IMG/VR virus record: IMGVR_UViG_3300007735_000673
Coordinates: 1-35,916 of that record
Source: a virus
Strand: one strand, 5' to 3'
DNA length: 35,916 nt
Shown: positions 15,868 to 22,374 of the stretch, piece by piece
Numbering within the stretch: position 1 is the stretch's first letter
Layout of the letters: each line of letters begins with the position of its first letter
Notes under the pieces: model-generated
What the model was told of the DNA's origin: nothing
The model's database searches: none
The model's input: the letters and a program-made list of their open reading frames with translations, nothing else
Program-made: the position numbers and the translations under genes

Positions 15868-17135
15868 TGGCTCAATACGATTTTGGCACGATTGACCCGA
15901 ACACCAAGAGCGGAACCGCGCTCGCCACGGATCTGAACTCCTACCGCAACGCGGTCAACTCAATGCACAGCGGGTCAAGCGCGCCCAGCTATATCACGGC
16001 GGGGATGATGTGGGTCGACACGACATCGGCGAACTATGAGGTCAAACTCTACGACGGCGCGCAGTCGATCACTGTCGCGATTATTGATGCGACAAACAAC
16101 GTGGCGCGGGTCGCAGTCGATCCTGCTGAGACCAGCTATATCACGTCAACGACAAACGCGCAAATCCGCCACGTGATCGCCAGCACGGATATTTTCACGA
16201 CCAGATCGACGGGGATCCAGTTCAATCTGGCTTCCCCGGTGATCTCGGACAGGAACAACAACGAACTGATTTCGTTCACGACAACCGCGAGCGCGGTCAA
16301 TCAGATCAACGTGGCGAACGCCGCTACGGGCGGGGCGGTTGAAATATCAGCAGTAGGTTCTGACACGAACATTTCAATGGCGCTGATGCCCAAGGGCACG
16401 GGCAGTGTGAACGCGGGTGGCCCTATTACATCCACCGGAAGCGTCAGTAACAGCATCGGGCAGCTTTATTCGCTGCGAAATATCGTAACCCTGACTACGG
16501 GCACTGCGGCCACATATACCCCGACAAGCGGCACAAAAGCCATTCGCGTGACAGCCATCGGCGCTGGCGGCGGCGGCGGCGGGGTTGATGGGCAAGGCGC
16601 GGGAACGGCGGGGTGTGCGGGCGGCGGCGGTGCTGGCGCGCGCGCAGAAATTCTTATAACGTCGCTTTCCGCGTCCTACACTTACACGGTTAGCTCCACG
16701 GGCGGCGCGGGCGGCACTGCGGGCGCAAATAACGGGGCAACGGGGGCGACGACTACCTTTGCGGGCGGCGCGGTTTCTCTGTCCGCAGCTGGTGGTGCTG
16801 GGGGCACGGGCAGAACGGCGGGGGCGGGGGGCTTGGCGGGGCAAGGTGGTGCAGGTGGCACTGCCACTGGCGGTACTTTCAACATAGCGGGCGCAAGCGG
16901 TTTTACGGGGCTTGTGCAAGGTGGACTTTCTTCTTCCGAAGGTAAGGGAGGATCAGGTATTTATGGTGCTGGCGGTGCTGGTACAACCGTATCTGGTAGC
17001 TCTGGTGGTGGTGCTGGGGATGCTGGCACGGGTTTCGGCTCTGGGGGCGGCGGGGCTGGTGTCACTGGGCAGAGCACAAACTACGCGGGCGGCGCAGGCG
17101 GGGCTGGGCTAATCATAGTGGAGGAATTGGCATGA
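15867..17135 (+). CDS. Tail fibre with glycine-rich C-terminal domain, 422 aa
   Basis: The N-terminal part (AQYDFGTIDPNTKSGTALAT, MMWVDTTSANYEVKLYDG) is a common tail-fibre shaft start that attaches to the tip. From about residue 230 the protein becomes a glycine-rich array (GAGGGGGGV, GGAGGTAGANNGATG, GGGAGDAGTGFGSGGGG). This resembles adhesins such as the gp38 tip of T-even phages, where glycine helices form a layered sandwich and short variable loops bind receptor. The start overlaps the previous stop by two bases. Rapid variation and recombination are expected in the repeat region. Confidence 0.85.
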   Translation: MAQYDFGTIDPNTKSGTALATDLNSYRNAVNSMHSGSSAPSYITAGMMWVDTTSANYEVKLYDGAQSITVAIIDATNNVARVAVDPAETSYITSTTNAQIRHVIASTDIFTTRSTGIQFNLASPVISDRNNNELISFTTTASAVNQINVANAATGGAVEISAVGSDTNISMALMPKGTGSVNAGGPITSTGSVSNSIGQLYSLRNIVTLTTGTAATYTPTSGTKAIRVTAIGAGGGGGGVDGQGAGTAGCAGGGGAGARAEILITSLSASYTYTVSSTGGAGGTAGANNGATGATTTFAGGAVSLSAAGGAGGTGRTAGAGGLAGQGGAGGTATGGTFNIAGASGFTGLVQGGLSSSEGKGGSGIYGAGGAGTTVSGSSGGGAGDAGTGFGSGGGGAGVTGQSTNYAGGAGGAGLIIVEELA

Positions 17136-17449
17136 AACTCATTCAAGTAATAGCGGGTGTTGTCGTAAACGCGACAACGGATGACAACCGAGATGTTGCC
17201 CCCGAAGGCTGGCAGGCGCATGACACCGCGCAAATTGGATGGGTTTTTGATGGCACTGACTTTGTAGCGCCAGTCAAAGCGCCCGAACCACCGCCCACAC
17301 GTGCTGAGCAAGAGGCAAACCGCCAGCGGGCCTATGCAGCCGAGGCAGACCCCATCGCCATGCAAATGCTGCGGGACGAGGCAACCAGAGACGAGTGGCT
17401 GGCCAAGATCGATGAGATCAAGGCGCGCTTTCCGTATCCCGCAGACTGA
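17132..17449 (+). CDS. Fibre-associated or fibre-assembly hypothetical protein, 105 aa
   Basis: It begins MKLIQVIAGVVVNATTDDN, continues with GWVFDGTDFVAP and ends in a helical domain (DPIAMQMLRDEATRDEWLAK then IDEIKARFPYPAD). This layout is common in small genes next to phage fibres, some of which are assembly chaperones. It is coupled to the fibre gene by ATGA overlap. No exact family can be named. Confidence 0.65.
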   Translation: MKLIQVIAGVVVNATTDDNRDVAPEGWQAHDTAQIGWVFDGTDFVAPVKAPEPPPTRAEQEANRQRAYAAEADPIAMQMLRDEATRDEWLAKIDEIKARFPYPAD

Positions 17450-17456
17450 GGAGCTT

Positions 17457-17690
17457 ATGATGCAAAACCTTCTCCCATATTGGCCGATAGCCGCCAGCTT
17501 CGTGGCGGTGGTCGTCTGGCTCGTTCGCCTCGAAGCGGGCAGCGCAGAGAACACCAAAGAGATCAAGCGGCTCTGGAACCAGCGGCGCGAGGACATGGAC
17601 GCCGCGCAACGTTCGCGCAGCGAGACAAACGCGGTACTCAGCGAGATACGCGACGACATCAAATCCTTAATTGCACGGGTGGGAAAATGA
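17457..17690 (+). CDS. Small membrane protein with coiled coil, holin candidate, 77 aa
   Basis: One N-terminal membrane segment (LLPYWPIAASFVAVVVWLV) is followed by a charged coiled coil (NTKEIKRLWNQRREDMDAAQ). The ribosome site GAGGAG lies before two adjacent ATG codons (17457 and 17460). Proteins of this shape occur as DUF2730-like phage proteins and as holin-accessory proteins. It sits directly upstream of the endolysin (ATGA overlap), the usual holin place. Single-span holins exist, so a holin or antiholin role is possible but unproven. Confidence 0.65.
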   Translation: MMQNLLPYWPIAASFVAVVVWLVRLEAGSAENTKEIKRLWNQRREDMDAAQRSRSETNAVLSEIRDDIKSLIARVGK

Positions 17691-18388
17691 AAATCAATCA
17701 AGCGACTGTCGACCTTATTAAAGAATACGAAGGCTTCGAGGCCAAAGCGTACAAGTGCCCCGCAGGCGTGTGGACAATCGGCTACGGCACAACGGCGGCG
17801 GCGGGTGTGGGCATTACGCCAGAGGCGGGCATGGTGATTAGCAAGTCCGAGGCGGAGGGTTATTTGCACGCCGCGCTGGATAAATTTTCTGATCAAATCG
17901 CTCCTGCAATTAAAGCCCCCATCAATGAAAACGAATTTGGCGCGTTTTTGTCTCTCGCATATAATATCGGCGCGACGGCGTTTAAAAAATCATCGGCGCT
18001 ACGGCATTTTAATGCAGGCGACAAAGGTGCGGCGGCAGATGCAATTATGCTCTGGAACAAGGCGCGTGGAAAGGTGCTGGCGGGGCTGGTGCGTCGCAGG
18101 ACAGCCGAGCGCGCACTATTCTTAACCCACGTCGGCGGCACACTGCCAAAACAGGTTAAGGACACAAACATCACCCCCGATGCGCCACGCGAAAGCACTG
18201 CGCAGTCCACCACGATGCAAGCATCCGCTGTACAGATCGTATCGGGCGCTGGCGCAGGTGTCGCGGCAATCGGCGCGCTGGATGGTACGGCCCAGATCGT
18301 GGCGCTCGTTTTTGCGGGCGTGGTTGTGTTGGCCGCACTGTGGATCATGCGCGAGCGCCTGCGCCGCTGGGCCGATGGTGACCGCTGA
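17687..18388 (+). CDS. Endolysin, GH24 lysozyme with C-terminal membrane segments, 233 aa
   Basis: Residues 1-150 are a T4/P21-type muramidase. Glu15 (EYEGFEAKAY), Cys24 (YKCPAGVWTIGYGTT) and Thr30 have exactly the spacing of the T4 catalytic triad E11-D20-T26, with Cys in place of Asp as in P21-like enzymes. FGAFLSLAYNIGATAFKKS and GLVRRRTAERALFL are further family marks. Unusually, residues about 180-225 form two hydrophobic stretches (AVQIVSGAGAGVAAIGAL, IVALVFAGVVVLAALWIM) and a basic end (RERLRRWADGDR). There is no N-terminal signal. It breaks peptidoglycan at lysis. Confidence 0.92.
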   Translation: MKINQATVDLIKEYEGFEAKAYKCPAGVWTIGYGTTAAAGVGITPEAGMVISKSEAEGYLHAALDKFSDQIAPAIKAPINENEFGAFLSLAYNIGATAFKKSSALRHFNAGDKGAAADAIMLWNKARGKVLAGLVRRRTAERALFLTHVGGTLPKQVKDTNITPDAPRESTAQSTTMQASAVQIVSGAGAGVAAIGALDGTAQIVALVFAGVVVLAALWIMRERLRRWADGDR

Positions 18389-18609
18389 TGTTTGGATGGA
18401 TCAAGCGCACTGTGATGTGGGTTGCAGGGCTTGCCGCCCTTTTATTTGCGGCGTGGATGGCTGGGCGGCGCGACCAGCGCCAACAATCCGCCGTAGAAAC
18501 AGCCGAGGCATATACAAAAACCCGAAAGGAAATTGAAGATGTCGAGAGCAATATCGGTGATGACCCTGCTGTGCTTCGTGAGTGGCTGCGCGAGCGTGGT
18601 AAACAATAA
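18388..18609 (+). CDS. Rz-like inner-membrane spanin, 73 aa
   Basis: A single N-terminal membrane segment (WVAGLAALLFAAWMAG) is followed by a charged helical periplasmic part (DQRQQSAVETAEAYTKTRKE). Size, topology and position right after the endolysin match Rz-type i-spanins, which fuse inner and outer membranes in the last step of lysis. It shares one base with the endolysin stop (TGATG). The Rz1-like gene begins inside it in another frame, the classical spanin arrangement. Confidence 0.82.
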   Translation: MFGWIKRTVMWVAGLAALLFAAWMAGRRDQRQQSAVETAEAYTKTRKEIEDVESNIGDDPAVLREWLRERGKQ

Positions 18610-18736
18610 CGCGATCTGCGATGGTACAGCCGTCGCGCGGACAAAACACGCCGCCGCGCTGGCCGAGGATGGCGGGGACGCGTCCGTCGTCACTGGCGCA
18701 ACGCTCGTTATGATGATTGACGCGGCCTGCAAATGA
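18539..18736 (+). CDS. Rz1-like outer-membrane lipoprotein spanin, 65 aa
   Basis: The signal peptide MSRAISVMTLLCFVSGCAS has a lipobox VSGC with lipidated Cys17. The mature part is short. The start is the ATG at 18539, eight bases after GAAAGGA; a TTG two codons earlier is less likely. It starts inside the i-spanin gene in the +1 frame, as in other embedded or overlapping Rz/Rz1 pairs, and overlaps the metallophosphoesterase by four bases. It would pair with the Rz-like protein across the periplasm. Confidence 0.85.
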   Translation: MSRAISVMTLLCFVSGCASVVNNNAICDGTAVARTKHAAALAEDGGDASVVTGATLVMMIDAACK

Positions 18737-19824
18737 CACCGCGCCAGCGCGAGATATACGATCTGTTCCTGAAATTGGGGAACAAGAACGAGGTCGCGCG
18801 CGTGTCGGGAATGGATGCGCGCGAGGTGCGACGCATAATCAAGCGGGCAGAGGCGCACATAGACCCCGCCATTGCAGACGCGATGGACGGGGCGGGGCTG
18901 CAGGACGCGGAGCTGCTGTATTCTGGGTGGCTAAAAACCGAAAAGGCGTCGCTGTATTTTAAGCTGCCAAAAAACGATTTAGTGCAAGACGTGATTGAGC
19001 GCGTCCGCGAGGCAATGGACGGCGTGAAGGCCATCCCAGAAATCCAGAAGGACGAAACCCACGACGAGGATTTGCTGACGGTGTACCCCATTTTTGATGT
19101 GCATCTGGGGATGCGGGCAAACAAGAACGAGACGGGCGAGGCGTACAATACCGAGATCGCCGCGCGGCGATTGGTGCGCGGAATTACAAACTGCATTGCT
19201 TCAGCGCCGTCATCAAAATTTGGTGTAATCCTCGTGGGCGGTGATTTTCTTCACCACAACGACAACACAAACACGACGCAGAGCGGCCACGCCCTCGACG
19301 TGGATACCCGAATTGACCAGACGATAGAGGCAGCCGTGAATGCGCTGGCGGCGGCTATAGAGCTGGCCGCCACTAAGCACGACACGGTTTTGGTATCTAT
19401 AATCAAGGGCAACCACGACCGAGACGCATATATCGCCGTCAGGATGGGGATGATCCAGCGGTACAGAGAAAACCCGCGCATAGAGGTGCAGAAAAACGCG
19501 GGCGATTTCTTCGTTATGGAATTTGGCTTGTGCTTGCTGGCCGCACATCACGGCGACAAGGCCAAGGCCGAGCGCCTCGTGATGCACTTGGCGAGCGAGT
19601 GGCCAGAGGTGTGGGGCAGGACAAGATTTCGTTTCTACTTTACGGGACACCTGCACCATGCCAAAATGCAGGACATCGGCGGGGTTCAAATTGAGCAATT
19701 GCGGCCTGTGACACCGCGCGACGCGCACCACGCATCCAGTGCGTATGGGTCACAATCGCAGATGCAGGCCATTACGTTTCATAAACAGCGGGGCGAGATT
19801 AGCCGCATAAAGGTGTCGCTATGA
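18733..19824 (+). CDS. Metallophosphoesterase with N-terminal helix-turn-helix, 363 aa
   Basis: The calcineurin-type metal motifs appear in order: DVHLG (about residue 122), GGDFLHHND (about 173), GNHDRD (about 231) and GHLHH (about 309). The N-terminal 60 residues look like a DNA-binding helix-turn-helix (REIYDLFLKLGNKNEVARVS, EVRRIIKRAEAH). This fits a DNA-directed nuclease or phosphatase; the substrate is unknown. It is the last clear gene of the late + strand block and is coupled to the o-spanin by ATGA overlap, an unusual place for a nucleic-acid enzyme. Confidence 0.88.
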   Translation: MTPRQREIYDLFLKLGNKNEVARVSGMDAREVRRIIKRAEAHIDPAIADAMDGAGLQDAELLYSGWLKTEKASLYFKLPKNDLVQDVIERVREAMDGVKAIPEIQKDETHDEDLLTVYPIFDVHLGMRANKNETGEAYNTEIAARRLVRGITNCIASAPSSKFGVILVGGDFLHHNDNTNTTQSGHALDVDTRIDQTIEAAVNALAAAIELAATKHDTVLVSIIKGNHDRDAYIAVRMGMIQRYRENPRIEVQKNAGDFFVMEFGLCLLAAHHGDKAKAERLVMHLASEWPEVWGRTRFRFYFTGHLHHAKMQDIGGVQIEQLRPVTPRDAHHASSAYGSQSQMQAITFHKQRGEISRIKVSL

Positions 19825-20003
19825 GTAACTTCAACAATGGCGGCGAGAACTGCGATTACCTCTTTCCGTTTGGCAACAAGAATTTCTGCGTTGTTGATCG
19901 GCATTGATCCATCCGACAAATAATGAAGGTCATGAGCCGCGCACTCTTTTTGAGCGCCGTAAAATCTGCCATTTAAAGATTTATAAGCAGTGGTTTTTGT
20001 CAT
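19779..20003 (-). CDS. Hypothetical small protein, 74 aa, last gene of leftward operon
   Basis: The start at 20003 has GAGAGGA eight bases upstream on the - strand. The sequence (SLNGRFYGAQKECAAHDLHY...) resembles short phage proteins with the loose pattern of an aromatic/glycine start followed by an acidic-His helix, but no function is known. It overlaps the preceding 34-residue gene by 23 bases in another frame, and runs 46 bases tail-to-tail into the metallophosphoesterase gene of the + strand. Confidence 0.65.
   Translation of the reverse strand: MTKTTAYKSLNGRFYGAQKECAAHDLHYLSDGSMPINNAEILVAKRKEVIAVLAAIVEVTHSDTFMRLISPRCL
19821..19907 (+). CDS. Possible 28-residue peptide at end of late operon
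   Basis: An ATG overlaps the metallophosphoesterase stop (ATGA) with AAAGG seven bases upstream, and the frame runs 28 codons (MSNFNNGGENCDYLFPFGNK...). It is fully antisense to the 74-residue gene on the other strand, which has better support. It may be a chance ORF. Confidence 0.28.
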   Translation: MSNFNNGGENCDYLFPFGNKNFCVVDRH

Positions 20004-20085
20004 TTTTCATTCCTCTCTCGCATTTCACCCTTTCCATCTGCCCCCGCGCGTGGCAGGGGCAGTTTTTGAAGTCTTCAGGTGTCAT
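19981..20085 (-). CDS. Cysteine-rich small protein, 34 aa
   Basis: The ATG at 20085 overlaps the methyltransferase stop (ATGA) with GGAG eight bases upstream. The frame gives [20 protein letters not shown] then KCERGMKNDKNHCL. The four Cys and two His (CPCH, KC, HC) suggest a tiny zinc-binding knuckle, although this is inference. A + strand terminator hairpin lies inside it. The gene is too short to be found by ordinary ORF length limits. Confidence 0.55.
   Translation of the reverse strand: MTPEDFKNCPCHARGQMERVKCERGMKNDKNHCL
20038..20067 (+). terminator. Intrinsic terminator of the late rightward operon
   Basis: CTGCCCC (20038-20044) and GGGGCAG (20056-20062) form a perfect 7-pair stem with an 11-base loop, followed directly by TTTTT (20063-20067). 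Read on the + strand this is a rho-independent terminator about 210 bases after the metallophosphoesterase stop. On the - strand there is no T run after the stem, so leftward early transcription should pass. Confidence 0.75.
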
Positions 20086-21314
20086 TGTATTGTCTCCATT
20101 ACACTTTCGATGAACGCTTGCGCTGCTTCGGCATTGATTGCATTGCCGTAACCGCGCAATCGTCCCACTCTTTCGGCAGCCCCATAAGCCAGCGGGAATG
20201 TGCCGGGTTCAACTGGCCTCCACTTTCCATCCCGGCAGAAGAGCCAATCAGCATCTCGCCAGAAGCCGTTAGTCGGTCCGGGCCTTCCAGCGCCACCGGA
20301 TAACCCATCGCTTCGCACATCTCCGCGTCCACTGTAATCTGCGCCGTTTCGTTGAGATACATCGGAACTGTCGATTGGTTCGCGTTGTCGCGCCTGAAGT
20401 CGCGCCGCTTCTGCATTGTATCCAGATTGGCGTTTCGTTCCAATGCTGTCGGTGTCGGCCAGCCCGCTATATCCGCCGCTCCCGGCAGCTTCAGCACCTT
20501 TTTGTCGTGGTTCCCCTGACTGTAGGCATACTTGCTGCCCGTCGTGTCGTTCACCACTGGCGTCGGCCAGCCCGCCCAAGCCTGCGCTTGCATATTCAAG
20601 TCTGACAGACTGATACCCATCGACTGACTGCCCCGCGCCATGCTGTCCCGCTTGCGCTGCAAGAACGCTTCCGGGGTGCCATTGGCCTGCTCTGCTAAGG
20701 GCGTCGCCCACCCCGCCAGCAATGCCTGCTGCTCGATCCGCCCCTTGGTCTCGCCCGCTTCGTCCATGATCTGCGAGGCTTGCCCGTTCCCGCCCACCCG
20801 GGGCGTTCCCCAACCTACTTCCAACCCACCAGAGGCGCTGTCGGATGTGCGGCGCGCCGACGCCCGCAGCGCAGAGATCGACCGCCCCTGCGGCGTAATT
20901 CGCTGCTTCCAAGTCAGCGCATACAAGGTCGAGCCAACCAAGGCCGTCTTTGCTTGCAACTTGCTCACCAAGCACGACGTTAGGTCGGCACTGGCTGATG
21001 AGGTGATGGAAAGCTGGCCATAAGTGCCGCTCGTCAGCAAACCCAGCGCCTTTGCCTGCCGCGCTGAAAGGTTGGCAGGGGCAAGATCCTGTCCAGACGG
21101 GTCTGTCGTCTGCCCATCCTGCGCGGCGCAGGGCGTAAGACCAGACCCCAATTCCTGCGAAGAAGTGGCACTGGGTAAATCCTTTGAGGTCGTTGGGGGT
21201 AACATCTTCTATGCTCCGTTCATCGATTACGCCGTCGGCAATGTGGCCATGTTTGACCAATTCCCGCAGCCACGCAGCGGCCTTCGGGGCAAATTCGTTG
21301 TAGTATGCGGTCAC
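20082..21314 (-). CDS. C5 cytosine-specific DNA methyltransferase, 410 aa
   Basis: Motif I is FFAGIG at residues 51-56. Motif IV is PCQP at 79-82, with Cys80 the catalytic nucleophile. Motif VI is reduced to GEQV (Glu117, usually ENV). Motif VIII is QRLWWVG and the C-terminal motif X is [10 protein letters not shown]. Between them lies a long low-complexity region with repeated GLADA/GLADT units, probably the target-recognition region. The start is a GTG at 21314 overlapping the previous stop, with GAGG upstream, giving [20 protein letters not shown]. No restriction enzyme is nearby, so host-restriction avoidance is likely. A second complete ORF is nested inside it in another frame. Confidence 0.9.
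   Translation of the reverse strand: MTAYYNEFAPKAAAWLRELVKHGHIADGVIDERSIEDVTPNDLKGFTQCHFFAGIGVWSYALRRAGWADDRPVWTGSCPCQPFSAAGKGAGFADERHLWPAFHHLISQCRPNVVLGEQVASKDGLGWLDLVCADLEAANYAAGAVDLCAAGVGAPHIRQRLWWVGSRLGNAPGGRERASLADHGRSGRDQGADRAAGIAGGVGDALSRAGQWHPGSVLAAQAGQHGAGQSVDGYQSVRLEYASAGLGGLADASGERHDGQQVCLQSGEPRQKGAEAAGSGGYSGLADTDSIGTKRQSGYNAEAARLQARQREPIDSSDVSQRNGADYSGRGDVRSDGLSGGAGRPGPTNGFWRDADWLFCRDGKWRPVEPGTFPLAYGAAERVGRLRGYGNAINAEAAQAFIESVMETIQ
20099..21205 (-). CDS. ORF nested in the C5 methyltransferase gene, 368 aa, repeated GW-TP motif
   Basis: This frame is open for 368 codons entirely inside the methyltransferase gene, same strand, different frame. It has its own ATG at 21205 with GGAG eight bases upstream. 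The product has a patterned sequence: [20 protein letters not shown], then GWGTP, GWATP, GWPTP and GWPTP repeats, and the C-terminal [18 protein letters not shown]. From memory, phage proteins with WPTP repeats and an LNP..WLMG.P end are common hypothetical annotations. The repeats are the alternate reading of GLADT units in the methyltransferase, so they could be by-products. Function unknown. Confidence 0.5.
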   Translation of the reverse strand: MLPPTTSKDLPSATSSQELGSGLTPCAAQDGQTTDPSGQDLAPANLSARQAKALGLLTSGTYGQLSITSSASADLTSCLVSKLQAKTALVGSTLYALTWKQRITPQGRSISALRASARRTSDSASGGLEVGWGTPRVGGNGQASQIMDEAGETKGRIEQQALLAGWATPLAEQANGTPEAFLQRKRDSMARGSQSMGISLSDLNMQAQAWAGWPTPVVNDTTGSKYAYSQGNHDKKVLKLPGAADIAGWPTPTALERNANLDTMQKRRDFRRDNANQSTVPMYLNETAQITVDAEMCEAMGYPVALEGPDRLTASGEMLIGSSAGMESGGQLNPAHSRWLMGLPKEWDDCAVTAMQSMPKQRKRSSKV

Positions 21315-21535
21315 TGCGGCCTCGACTTCGGGAACGGCGACACGCTGGGCGCGCCTGTGGCTTGGCAGTGGACGCCCTGCACGTCCAGCCCCTGCGCCTC
21401 GAATACGTCGCGCAGCGTGTTGATCTGGGCGCTGCACTCAGCGTAGGATGGGAACATCAGCGCGATGCTGGGCGGATGCGCCTCAAGCGGCCCGCCTAGC
21501 GACAGGGCCATGATTGTCCAGACGGGGATTGTCAT
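21311..21535 (-). CDS. Hypothetical small protein, possible signal peptide, 74 aa
   Basis: It has GGAG eight bases before the ATG at 21535. The N-terminus (MTIPVWTIMALSLGGPLEAH) is hydrophobic and could be a short signal or membrane segment. The middle (FPSYAECSAQINTLRDVFEA) is a helical Cys-containing region also seen in small phage proteins, with a second Cys (GVHC) that could pair with it. It overlaps its neighbours by four bases on both sides. Confidence 0.7.
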   Translation of the reverse strand: MTIPVWTIMALSLGGPLEAHPPSIALMFPSYAECSAQINTLRDVFEAQGLDVQGVHCQATGAPSVSPFPKSRPQ

Positions 21536-21777
21536 TTTGTTTTCTCCATTTCTAATATCCGCGCTTCTGCCATTTCGGCACGGGATATAGCGGCGTCGTA
21601 CAGGTCGATGCGGATATATTCTGCGCCGCTTTTCCGCTCTCGGTCATCTAGTGGGCGGCGATTTGTGGGGCGACAATGCCCAAATTGTGCGATAGCGTGC
21701 GGGCCAGAAAGTGGGGGGTTTTCATCCCACTCCGCGTTCCAATGCCATGCCCAAAGCCGTTCAGGTGCACTACTCAT
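21532..21777 (-). CDS. Hypothetical small protein, 81 aa
   Basis: The start at 21777 is chosen because it overlaps the stop of the gene before it (ATGA) and follows GGAGAGGAAGCGAA. The N-terminal part is rich in Trp (RLWAWHWNAEWDENPPL) and the C-terminal part contains EYIRIDLYDAAISRAEMAEA. Proteins with a Trp-rich start and a short Tyr-Ile-Arg strand are common in phage early operons. No function is known. Confidence 0.75.
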   Translation of the reverse strand: MSSAPERLWAWHWNAEWDENPPLSGPHAIAQFGHCRPTNRRPLDDRERKSGAEYIRIDLYDAAISRAEMAEARILEMEKTK

Positions 21778-21959
21778 TTCGCTTCCTCTCCAATGCAGCG
21801 CAGGGCGATGCCCGCCAATAGTTGCAGCTCTGTGACGTTCTGGTGCGCCAGCGTGTTGCGCGGCGCGTCCATTGCCATGATGTCGATTTTGCGCTTGATG
21901 CGCCTCAGCGTCGTGCGCAGGGTGATGTCCTCTGCCAACTCTTGTATCGGCCCGATCAT
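21774..21959 (-). CDS. Hypothetical small protein, 61 aa
   Basis: A basic, mostly helical protein (ELAEDITLRTTLRRIKRKID, then NVTELQLLAGIALRCIGEEA). AGAGGATGGC precedes the ATG at 21959. It overlaps its neighbours by ATGA on both sides. No membrane segment or recognised domain. Confidence 0.7.
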   Translation of the reverse strand: MIGPIQELAEDITLRTTLRRIKRKIDIMAMDAPRNTLAHQNVTELQLLAGIALRCIGEEAK

Positions 21960-22135
21960 TTGCCATCCTCTGGTTTTGTTTCATTCAGCATCTCCGCCAG
22001 TTCGCGGATCTGCGCGGCCTTGGCCGTCGGCACTACAACTTCGACCCGGGACATTCCGCGATCTGCGAGATGGGCGCGCTCGGCGCGCTTGCGCTCCCGG
22101 GCTTTGCGGCGGCGTTCATTGGTTGCGTCGTCCAT
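21956..22135 (-). CDS. Small basic protein, ribbon-helix-helix-like, 59 aa
   Basis: Reading down from the ATG at 22135 (AAGGAG nine bases upstream) gives MDDATNERRRKARERKRAER, then MSRVEVVVPTAKAAQIRELA, ending EDGK. The MSRVEVVVPTAKA strand followed by a helix is a ribbon-helix-helix pattern, suggesting a DNA-binding regulator. It overlaps the next gene by ATGA. Confidence 0.65.
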   Translation of the reverse strand: MDDATNERRRKARERKRAERAHLADRGMSRVEVVVPTAKAAQIRELAEMLNETKPEDGK

Positions 22136-22168
22136 CAGGCAGGTCTCCTTGGTTGAAATATTTCGGAG

Positions 22169-22288
22169 TCAGTTACACATCTGCAAAACAATGGTTCCAA
22201 GCTGGATCCAGTTTGCAAATAGGACAATGGCGCAGCCGATGGCGATCCCAAGAATAGGCGGAAGCAATAGGTCAATCCAATCTTTCAT
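22169..22288 (-). CDS. Single-span membrane peptide, 39 aa
   Basis: MKDWIDLLLPPILGIAIGCA then IVLFANWIQLGTIVLQMCN: nearly the whole peptide is one hydrophobic segment with a charged start. The ATG at 22288 overlaps the previous tiny ORF's stop (ATGA). The ribosome site is modest (CAGGTCAC). An early membrane peptide could act in superinfection exclusion or envelope effects, but this is a guess. Confidence 0.55.
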   Translation of the reverse strand: MKDWIDLLLPPILGIAIGCAIVLFANWIQLGTIVLQMCN

Positions 22289-22374
22289 GTGACCTGCCCC
22301 AATTCATCTGCAAACTTTGGGAGCGTTACACTCAAGCGCGCGCTTTTGATCTGTGTTTCGGTGGGGCGGGTCAC
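22285..22374 (-). CDS. Possible 29-residue peptide
   Basis: A GTG at 22374 overlaps the stop of the RecT-like gene (GTGA), and the frame ends by ATGA overlap with the membrane peptide gene. Sequence: MTRPTETQIKSARLSVTLPK then FADELGQVT. Coupling at both ends is the only evidence; there is no recognised domain. Confidence 0.45.
   Translation of the reverse strand: MTRPTETQIKSARLSVTLPKFADELGQVT

Noticed and set aside
16560-17110. GGC/GGT-rich stretch as a non-coding repeat or CRISPR-like array
   Set aside because: Units are irregular, in frame and without constant spacers; they encode the glycine-rich fibre tip.
17081-17896. 271-codon - strand ORF over lysis genes
   Set aside because: It runs antisense to the fibre end, two small genes and the endolysin, which have clear domains and overlaps; composition is shadow-like.
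21315-21437. Longer N-terminus for the C5 methyltransferase starting at 21437
   Set aside because: The extra 41 residues are Arg-rich and overlap the preceding gene fully; the GTG at 21314 starts a conserved-looking sequence and couples to the previous stop.
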